NCBI GenBank assembly: GCA_044233745.1
Contig: JBIIJN010000001.1
Span: 1-64,000 of the forward strand
DNA: 64,000 bases
Origin: UBA6165 sp044233745
GTDB taxonomy: Bacteria > Bacteroidota > Bacteroidia > Flavobacteriales_D > Crocinitomicaceae
Direction of reading: 5' to 3'
Below, piece by piece: positions 58,464 to 64,000 of this stretch; position 1 is the first letter of the stretch; each line of letters begins with the position of its first letter. A program made the translations under genes and the position numbers. Under the pieces are notes generated by a model. The model was not told the origin of the DNA. It ran no database searches and saw nothing but the letters and a program-made list of their open reading frames with translations.

Positions 58464-60212
58464 ATGAAGACGAATTCGCTTGCGTTCCTTTTGCTTACGT
58501 TTTTCCAATGTTCAATGATTTTTGGCCAAGCCCAAGATGATGTGAACCTGCAAAAATATTGGTATTACCGTTGGCGTTTGGTGAATGATTTTGTAAAAGT
58601 CGGGGAAGGCATTGGTCATAGCATCCCCATTCAAAGCCGACAGGGCTACAATGGCATACCCGATATTGAAGCTGCCGATGCTACGATTTATCACGGTTTT
58701 TATTTGGGCGTATTGGCAACTGAATACAAATTGTTGCTGATCAATCAGCGCCACGCAGATTTGGAATGGACCAAAACAGAATTGTATTATGCCATCAAAG
58801 CTTTCGAGCGTTTGGACATGTATGGCGAAGAATATTTGGGTTTGCCCGGCAAAATTGATGGTTGTTTCCAACGCGATGATTTTCCCTGTGATTTTTTAGA
58901 TCCGAATACCAATCCAGAAAATTACAGACATTTTAACCAAAATTTTCACATTCCTGAGGGATTTGCGCCTGTTTTTAAGGTGTTTACTTCTGATGATTGT
59001 CCAGATGGTAAGCCCTTAACGGATAAAACAAATCCAAGAAAAACTCCGAGTATGTCGCAAGACCAAGTGATATGGCTCTTGATGGGTTTTATGTTGATTG
59101 AAAAATGTATGGATGGCGTGCAACAAGTGCGTTTGCATAATGGCGAAGTGGTAGATTTTGATTTCAATTTTCAGGCCCGTCGTCATGCCACGAATATGAT
59201 TAACTATTGCAAATTTAAATATCCTGACCAACCGAAAAAAGCCAATTGGCGTTTGTTTCGACCTGATGGAAAGAAGATTTACCCGGGACAAAATGTGTTT
59301 ATGTTCAAATATCCGATGAGTATAATTGGCGAGCGCATGCACACCGATAGTGCAGAGAACAATCAGAAATTTGAAAAAACACCGGGTCGAACACAATGGA
59401 AATTGACCCGTATTTGGATTCCATATAAAAATGTAAATGGACAAATGATCACAGTGATTGGTGCACTTTCTGGTCGCTGGGGAAAAGATGAACTGCGCAC
59501 CATGAATGCCATTGAAAAAACATGGAAAAAACGCAATTGGGGTAATTTTTATCTGCCCTTGATGGCTGTTTTGCACGACATCGATTTGAATGAAATTGAC
59601 ATCCATGAGCGGATGTTGAAAGACATGAACTTGGCGCCTGCAACGGGTCCGTATAACCTGACGCGTGATGAAATTGCCCGTTTTGCGGATTCACTTGGAA
59701 TTAAAACCTATCCAGAAGGTTGGACGCGCCATTTGAAATACAGTTCCTCATTTGAAAATCAGTTCAATGGTGATTTGGACAACTATATGCGCCGTGGCTT
59801 TTATTCAGGGTTGGATTATATGTTGCTATTCAACTTATATTATTTGACTGCAAATGAACCTTTGCCGGTGTATCAAAATTTGATTCACCGCAATTTCACC
59901 CAAAGAGATTTGGTTCAAATGCGTCAGCCCAATCAAAAAAGACAGATTGGGGCTTTTTCGACGCTTTCTATTCTGGATTTGAGTTTGCTAGACAGTATTC
60001 AATATTTTAGAGTAGGGGAGGACTACTTTGTGCCGCGTCCGAATATTGCCAAAGATGCCCCAAAAACCGAGATTGATGTGCTGCCATTCAATCCATGGGA
60101 AAAAGCAAACATTGAAACAAACAGTTATGGTTGGATGGAATTTTTCAATGCTCGCAACCATTTTCAGGTTTTATTGAAAACGGACGATTTGAAATTGAAA
60201 CCAAAGAAGTGA
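58464..60212 (+). CDS. large exported protein of unknown function
   Basis: 582 residues from the ATG at 58464. The signal peptide (MKTNSLAFLLLTFFQCSMIF, ending before GQAQ) is clear. The mature part is soluble and rich in Trp, Tyr, Arg and Lys: KYWYYRWRLVNDFVKVGEG at the N-terminus, YHGFYLGVLATEYKLL, IDGCFQRDDFPCDF, MSQDQVIWLLMGFMLIEKC and NTNPENYRHFNQNFH. There are no repeats, no T9SS tail and no catalytic motif that I can name. The periodic helices (ATEYKLLLINQRHADLEWTK) would fit an all-helical toroid fold, as in some carbohydrate-active proteins, but that is speculation. Confidence 0.7.
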   Translation: MKTNSLAFLLLTFFQCSMIFGQAQDDVNLQKYWYYRWRLVNDFVKVGEGIGHSIPIQSRQGYNGIPDIEAADATIYHGFYLGVLATEYKLLLINQRHADLEWTKTELYYAIKAFERLDMYGEEYLGLPGKIDGCFQRDDFPCDFLDPNTNPENYRHFNQNFHIPEGFAPVFKVFTSDDCPDGKPLTDKTNPRKTPSMSQDQVIWLLMGFMLIEKCMDGVQQVRLHNGEVVDFDFNFQARRHATNMINYCKFKYPDQPKKANWRLFRPDGKKIYPGQNVFMFKYPMSIIGERMHTDSAENNQKFEKTPGRTQWKLTRIWIPYKNVNGQMITVIGALSGRWGKDELRTMNAIEKTWKKRNWGNFYLPLMAVLHDIDLNEIDIHERMLKDMNLAPATGPYNLTRDEIARFADSLGIKTYPEGWTRHLKYSSSFENQFNGDLDNYMRRGFYSGLDYMLLFNLYYLTANEPLPVYQNLIHRNFTQRDLVQMRQPNQKRQIGAFSTLSILDLSLLDSIQYFRVGEDYFVPRPNIAKDAPKTEIDVLPFNPWEKANIETNSYGWMEFFNARNHFQVLLKTDDLKLKPKK

Positions 60213-60217
60213 GTTTT

Positions 60218-60778
60218 TCACCCCAAAATCCCATTAAACTCTTGCTGAATACCAACACCTTTATTGTGGTTGTACCAAGTCTGCAAAGTTTTGTTGATGT
60301 TATCAAAATCTGCATTTTCTGATTTTAATTTCGCATGAATCACCGCCAAATCTTTAGGACGTGGACCCCACACAAAAACATCTTCTCCTTCGGCACTTCT
60401 GGCAACAAGTTTTGGTATTGAGCGACCGCCATTGGTCAGATATTGATCGATAAAGTCATGATTGTCATCGCGCAAAACCAAGTGTAAGTTGATGTTGTCG
60501 TTTAGTTGCGACATCAAATAAATCAAGGGCACCGAATGAGCAGCATCGCCACACCAGGGTTCTGTGATTAAATACCAGTTTTGCGGTTCGCCAATAGAGG
60601 ATAATTTATTTTTGAGATCGTCGTTGATTTCAATATTCTTCAACCAGCGATGCATGCGCGACTGATTCATTTTCACATAGTCGCGGTAGGCTTCTTTGGC
60701 GTAAATCTCGTTGGTAAATGTGCCAGAAAGTATGTCTTCAAAGCGTTGGATGTATTCCTCCCAGGTAAGTGTTGTCAT
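60218..60778 (-). CDS. thioredoxin-like protein with WCGD motif
   Basis: 186 residues. An N-terminal helical region is followed by a thioredoxin-like fold whose active-site position reads YLITEPWCGDAAHSVPLI (near 67-84), then LNDNINLHLVLRDDNHDFID and GGRSIPKLVARS with the cis-Pro. Only one cysteine is present where CxxC is usual, so this is the family of WCGD thioredoxin-like proteins common in Bacteroidota and not a standard disulfide reductase. Role unknown. The possible -7 box at 60946 would give a 170-nt leader. Confidence 0.82.
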   Translation of the reverse strand: MTTLTWEEYIQRFEDILSGTFTNEIYAKEAYRDYVKMNQSRMHRWLKNIEINDDLKNKLSSIGEPQNWYLITEPWCGDAAHSVPLIYLMSQLNDNINLHLVLRDDNHDFIDQYLTNGGRSIPKLVARSAEGEDVFVWGPRPKDLAVIHAKLKSENADFDNINKTLQTWYNHNKGVGIQQEFNGILG

Positions 60779-60879
60779 GTTGTTTTGATTGAATTTTTTA
60801 AAACTCTGAAAAAGTTTATTTTTTGTTTAATCGACTTTAAATGTGCACCGTTTTGTTTTAATTCTCTTATAATTTGACA

Positions 60880-60945
60880 TGCCGTCATTTCGATCGAAGC
60901 GAGAAATCTTCTGGCGTGTTTGAACTCACTCAGAGTTTCACGCTG
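60880..60945. repeat. dispersed intergenic element (TCATTTCGATCGAAGCGAGA type)
   Basis: The plus strand carries TGCCGTCATTTCGATCGAAG, then CGAGAAATCTTCTGGCG, a motif I recognise as a widespread intergenic repeat in Bacteroidota. It ends in AACTC...TCAGAGTTT, which matches the junction of the 82-bp array at 17 of 21 positions (60923-60943 against 322-342). Confidence 0.6.
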
Positions 60946-60953
60946 CAAAGGTA
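60946..60953 (-). promoter_or_regulatory. possible -7 box upstream of the thioredoxin-like gene
   Basis: Minus strand TACCTTTG, but 168 nt before the ATG and with no -33 element, so weak. Confidence 0.3.
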
Positions 60954-60959
60954 CGCACA

Positions 60960-60996
60960 AGCACAAAAAAAGAGGGTAACATTTGTCACCCTCTCT
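60960..60996 (-). terminator. rho-independent terminator of the outer membrane protein gene
   Basis: On the minus strand AGAGGGTGACA pairs with TGTTACCCTCT (11 bp with one G-U), followed by TTTTTTT. It lies about 20 nt after the stop codon of the gene ending at 61017. Confidence 0.9.
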
Positions 60997-61016
60997 TGTA
61001 ATCTTATCGATTTAGC

Positions 61017-61715
61017 TTAGAATCTCCAACCCAAACGGAAAGCAGCATTCATAGGCAATGTACCCAAGTAAGATTCTTTAGAATCCAAACCTGTAGTTGT
61101 AGTTGTAACACCACCAGCTGTGATCTCTGCTACTTGACCTTTCCAAGTTCTAGCCATGTAGCTAAGACCCAATTCAAGACCTACGTAAACATTTTCAAAA
61201 ACGTAGAAGTCCATACCAGCACCAACTCCAACACCGAACATGCTGAAACCGTTTTCAACTCTCGCTGACATACCGCCCATATAACCTGTACCATCAAAGT
61301 CAGTCCACTCGTCAGTTTGGCTTCCACCACCAATGTTGATTCCTAACATGAAGTAAGGAGACAAACGGTCTGTGCCAGCCAAATGGTATTCTGCACCCAA
61401 TTGAACCATCCACGAAGATCTTGAGATTTTCTCAGTACCGATACCTGTACCTGTTCCTCCTTCTGCATACTGATATTCTTCAGAATTTGGTGTGTTACCA
61501 ATACCATCACCCAAACCAAGTTGTAAACGACCTGCGATGTTGTCATTTACAAAATAACGGAAGCGAATGTTTGGCGCTGACCACTGAATACCTGTACCAG
61601 CTGCATAATTAATACCTCCTTCTAATGAGTACTTTGAATCATCTGCTGAAGGCTTTTGTGCGAATGTTGAACCTACTAGAGCAACTGCACCTACTAAAAC
61701 TAATAACTTTTTCAT
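61017..61715 (-). CDS. outer membrane beta-barrel protein
   Basis: 232 residues. It has a signal peptide (MKKLLVLVGAVALVGSTFAQ), alternating strands typical of a small beta-barrel (NIRFRYFVNDNIAGRLQLGLG, SSWMVQLGAEYHLAGTDRLSPYFMLGINIG, SMFGVGVGAGMDFYVFENVYVGLELGLSYM), and a C-terminal aromatic FRLGWRF. It is most like the OmpA/OmpW-type porin-like family of Bacteroidota. It has a strong promoter and terminator and no operon partners, suggesting an abundant single-gene transcript. Confidence 0.88.
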   Translation of the reverse strand: MKKLLVLVGAVALVGSTFAQKPSADDSKYSLEGGINYAAGTGIQWSAPNIRFRYFVNDNIAGRLQLGLGDGIGNTPNSEEYQYAEGGTGTGIGTEKISRSSWMVQLGAEYHLAGTDRLSPYFMLGINIGGGSQTDEWTDFDGTGYMGGMSARVENGFSMFGVGVGAGMDFYVFENVYVGLELGLSYMARTWKGQVAEITAGGVTTTTTGLDSKESYLGTLPMNAAFRLGWRF

Positions 61716-61737
61716 TTTTCCAATTTTTAAGTTTGAG

Positions 61738-61771
61738 CAAATATACGCGGGTTGTATTCCTAAGGTTACAA
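61738..61771 (-). promoter_or_regulatory. promoter of the outer membrane protein gene
   Basis: Minus strand TTG at 61769-61771, a 23-nt spacer and TATATTTG at 61738-61745, 22 nt before the ATG at 61715. Confidence 0.6.
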
Positions 61772-61895
61772 TAAATGTTGATTTTATGAACCGAACCTGT
61801 TGAAAACTTTTCTGTTCAGAGTTGTTTTCCTAGTTCATATATTTGACTTACAGCATTTTAAAGGCTCTATTTAGATTGGTGCTAAATTTGTCTTT

Positions 61896-62621
61896 TTAGA
61901 ATATTTTTTCGAAGTCGTCTGCGCCCAAAATACGGCTACAGGTGAATCCTTCGGCGAATTCTACACCAATTTCTCGTCCAAATTCACGCATACGGCTTTC
62001 TAAAAAGTCGAAAAACTCTTTTCCAGAGATGGGCGTTTGCGGCTCTTTCGAATTCGGATCATAAAATTGTGTCTTGTAGCATTTCAAAACATCGAATTTC
62101 TGCTCAACAAAGGGGCTTACCTCTATTGCAAAATCTGGCTTGATGTAGCGATCTTGTATGTAGTGAAATACTTTTTTTGGTCGCCAAGCAGATTGGATTT
62201 CACCGTTGTATCGGGTTTCAATTTTCGGTAAACCCGCCAAAAAGCAAGCATCTGCAACCAATTTCGCTCCCTTGGCATGGTCAGGATGGCGGTCTTCAAT
62301 GGCATTGGCCAGAACCAAATTCGGTTTGAAATGGCGAATCATCTCAACAACTTTGAGCAAATTTTCCTGCGTATGTTGAAAAAACCCATCGCCCAAATCT
62401 AAGTTGATGCGCTCTTGCACGCCCATCAGCTTCATGGCATTTCGGGCTTCTTCATCTCTGGTTTCAGCGGTGCCTCGGGTACCCAATTCGCCTCGGGTCA
62501 AATCAACCAAAGCCACTGTTTTGCCCAGAGCGATGTGTTTAGCCAAAGTTCCACCTGCTGAGATTTCAACGTCGTCGGGGTGCGCTCCAAATGCTAAGAT
62601 GTCGATACTCTTGTTTGCCAT
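61896..62621 (-). CDS. bshB1: bacillithiol biosynthesis deacetylase BshB1
   Basis: 241 residues of the LmbE/PIG-L fold: the metal-binding FGAHPDDVEISAGGT (residues 11-25), the GELGTRGTAETRDEEA segment near 44-59, and HPDHAKGAKLV near 112. C-terminal features include VFHYIQDRYIKPDFAIEVS and KCYKTQFYDPNS, which are the BshB1 pattern. It deacetylates GlcNAc-malate in bacillithiol synthesis, so the organism likely uses bacillithiol as its thiol buffer; bshA and bshC are not in the window. It lies 2 nt after the ccsBA stop. Confidence 0.92.
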   Translation of the reverse strand: MANKSIDILAFGAHPDDVEISAGGTLAKHIALGKTVALVDLTRGELGTRGTAETRDEEARNAMKLMGVQERINLDLGDGFFQHTQENLLKVVEMIRHFKPNLVLANAIEDRHPDHAKGAKLVADACFLAGLPKIETRYNGEIQSAWRPKKVFHYIQDRYIKPDFAIEVSPFVEQKFDVLKCYKTQFYDPNSKEPQTPISGKEFFDFLESRMREFGREIGVEFAEGFTCSRILGADDFEKIF

Positions 62622-62623
62622 GA

Positions 62624-64000
62624 CTATTTTTTATTTTGACTCGTTTTTTCTCGAACAATCGCCAACACATTGAATGCCAAGAAGCCCAGTACCACCCAAG
62701 TCAACCAACTCGGCCAAATGGTTTCCGCTTCTCCATTGGCATAAGAGTGCAGCCCGACCAAGAAGAAATTCACGCCAAAATAGGTAAATAAAATGGCGGA
62801 AAATGCCCACATGGCAACAGAGTTAAACACCAATTTGCTTTTCAATGCAGGAATAAATCTCAAGTGTAATAAAACAGCATAAACCAAAATGCTCACCAAA
62901 GCCCAAGTTTCTTTTGGATCCCAACCCCAATAGCGCCCCCATGACTCATTCGCCCAAATCCCGCCGAGGAAAGTGCCAATGGTCAACATGAAAATGCCGA
63001 TGGTTGTGGTCATTTCAATGATGTGCGTCAATTCTTCTATATTCAATTGAATGATTGTGCGGTATTTCTTGGATTGGAAAATGTATAAAAACAAATTCAC
63101 AATGGCCAAAACTGCTCCCAATCCAAGGAATGCGTAACTGCCTGTGATTACTGCCACGTGAATTTTCAACCAATACGATTGCAGCACTGGCACCAATGGA
63201 CTGATCTGTGGGTCGAGGTTGTTTAAGTGCGAGACATACAAAAGGAAGAAAGCCAAAAGTCCAGTTGCGCCTAATGCGGCCATGCCTCGTCTCGCGAAAA
63301 GTAAACCAGCCAAAATGCCGACCCATGCGATAAACAACAAAGCTTCGTAACCATCACTCCAAGGCGCATGACCAGAAATGTACCAACGCACACCCAAGCC
63401 AATGCCATGTATAATAAAGGTAATAATCATCCCAATAAGGAAAGGCATGTTTGCGATGCGGGTCCATTTGGTGTCAACGGTAAAGACTTGAACAAAAAAC
63501 ACCACGAGTAAACCCAAACCGAGCAAGAAGTACCAATACGTGATGCGCTGGAAAATATTCCACTCGTTGTAGCGAATTTCCATTTTAATTTTATCCTCAT
63601 CGGGCATCACATCTGCGGCTACTGCTTTTTGATAGCTGAAAATCAAATCCAAGTTTTCGTTGGCTACTGAATAATCACCAGTGAGTTTACCAATGCGCAC
63701 ACTATTTACATAATCGAAAAAGAATTTTGGCATCAAGGAATCCACGGATTGATAAGGCGCTGCCGGGTCAAAAGGCGTGTACCAGGTGTTGTTTGGTGCG
63801 CCTCTTACTGGAAAAATACGCAGATAAAAAACAGCCGAACCCAAAATTTGAACGCGCTCGTTTACTTTGATGATTTGTTTGTCCCACTCATTTCTTTTGC
63901 TTTCTGGTTTCTGATTGGCCAAATCCACATCGCGTTCCAAGATGTATTCTTCGGTTTGGAGATCGAAAAAGTCGGAATAAGAAGCATATTTCCCTGAAAT
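62624..64000 (-). CDS. cytochrome c biogenesis protein CcsBA, C-terminal part (cut by window edge)
   Basis: The open frame runs to the last base of the window, so this is the C-terminal 458 residues of a longer gene. It shows a membrane protein with about eight helices after a soluble segment (residues 1-150 of this part). The haem-handling WWD domain is WGRYWGWDPKETWALVSI near residue 350 of the visible part. Helices such as YWYFLLGLGLLVVFFVQ and ITGSYAFLGLGAVLAIVNLFLYIFQ precede it. In Bacteroidota the CcsB (ResB) and CcsA (ResC) halves are often fused; the visible portion is the CcsA half with the end of the linker. It exports and attaches haem to c-type cytochromes. Confidence 0.9.
   Translation of the reverse strand: MSGKYASYSDFFDLQTEEYILERDVDLANQKPESKRNEWDKQIIKVNERVQILGSAVFYLRIFPVRGAPNNTWYTPFDPAAPYQSVDSLMPKFFFDYVNSVRIGKLTGDYSVANENLDLIFSYQKAVAADVMPDEDKIKMEIRYNEWNIFQRITYWYFLLGLGLLVVFFVQVFTVDTKWTRIANMPFLIGMIITFIIHGIGLGVRWYISGHAPWSDGYEALLFIAWVGILAGLLFARRGMAALGATGLLAFFLLYVSHLNNLDPQISPLVPVLQSYWLKIHVAVITGSYAFLGLGAVLAIVNLFLYIFQSKKYRTIIQLNIEELTHIIEMTTTIGIFMLTIGTFLGGIWANESWGRYWGWDPKETWALVSILVYAVLLHLRFIPALKSKLVFNSVAMWAFSAILFTYFGVNFFLVGLHSYANGEAETIWPSWLTWVVLGFLAFNVLAIVREKTSQNKK

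Noticed and set aside
60775..60966. 63-residue minus-strand frame upstream of the thioredoxin-like gene
   Set aside because: It runs through the dispersed intergenic repeat (60880-60945) and has no recognisable protein pattern or proper promoter of its own.

Overview
The window is a chromosomal segment of a Bacteroidota bacterium, most likely of the order Flavobacteriales (a Crocinitomicaceae- or Cryomorphaceae-like lineage would fit, but I cannot place it further). The evidence is a full-length sprA gene of the type IX secretion system (T9SS), three secreted proteins ending in T9SS sorting domains, a BshB1 bacillithiol enzyme, a CcsBA-type cytochrome c maturation protein, a mevalonate gene cluster, and more than twenty TAnnTTTG -7 boxes placed just before start codons. 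Most of the window is tightly packed housekeeping sequence. No tRNA, rRNA, CRISPR array, insertion sequence or prophage was seen.

Layout. 1-407: an 82-bp tandem repeat array running off the left edge, then a terminator hairpin. 408-6459: dicarboxylate symporter, T9SS-exported adhesin-like protein, a lipoamide-dehydrogenase-like flavoprotein without its redox cysteines, and a YkgJ-type cysteine-cluster protein. 6540-17344 (minus): maeB-ruvA-sprA-acetyltransferase. 17500-23321: sirtuin, a parvulin-like/membrane protein pair, an exported glucosaminidase-LysM protein, a second T9SS protein and a WG-repeat fragment. 23322-32563: tyrS, BtuF-like protein, cystathionine beta-synthase, a 55-residue orphan with a good promoter, DAHP synthase-chorismate mutase, an eroded ATPase pseudogene, xerD, aroQ and an exported KatG. 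32675-38346: a glycosyltransferase, then the mevalonate cluster (HMG-CoA reductase, GYDIA-type GHMP kinase, diphosphomevalonate decarboxylase family protein, mevalonate kinase). 38416-43171: small TonB-like protein, queuosine precursor transporter, Na/Ca antiporter, TatA, a DUF4143 ATPase behind four 32-bp iterons, and hemF. 43149-48663 (minus): LysM-PBP1 protein, guaA, purC, phoH. 48774-51974 (plus): SAM hydrolase family, small monooxygenase, trhO, lgt. 51975-58313 (minus): a run of DinB, NlpC/P60, epimerase, glyA, T9SS-exported serine hydrolase, an unknown gene, DUF493 and a membrane protein. 58464-64000: unknown exported protein, thioredoxin-like protein, outer membrane protein, bshB1 and the C-terminal part of ccsBA.

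Genes that act together: SprA exports the three sorting-domain proteins seen here (1870, 20574, 53254). The mevalonate cluster supplies isopentenyl diphosphate, with the GYDIA kinase in the slot where phosphomevalonate kinase would be expected. AroQ and the DAHP synthase-chorismate mutase serve the shikimate pathway. GuaA, PurC and GlyA serve purine and one-carbon metabolism.

The less ordinary content is mostly non-coding: the 82-bp array, the 32-bp iterons before the DUF4143 ATPase, three palindromic GAGATT/AATCTC-rich intergenic elements, two degenerate TAGC/TTGG-rich elements, and several promoters so close to the ATG that the mRNAs may be leaderless.
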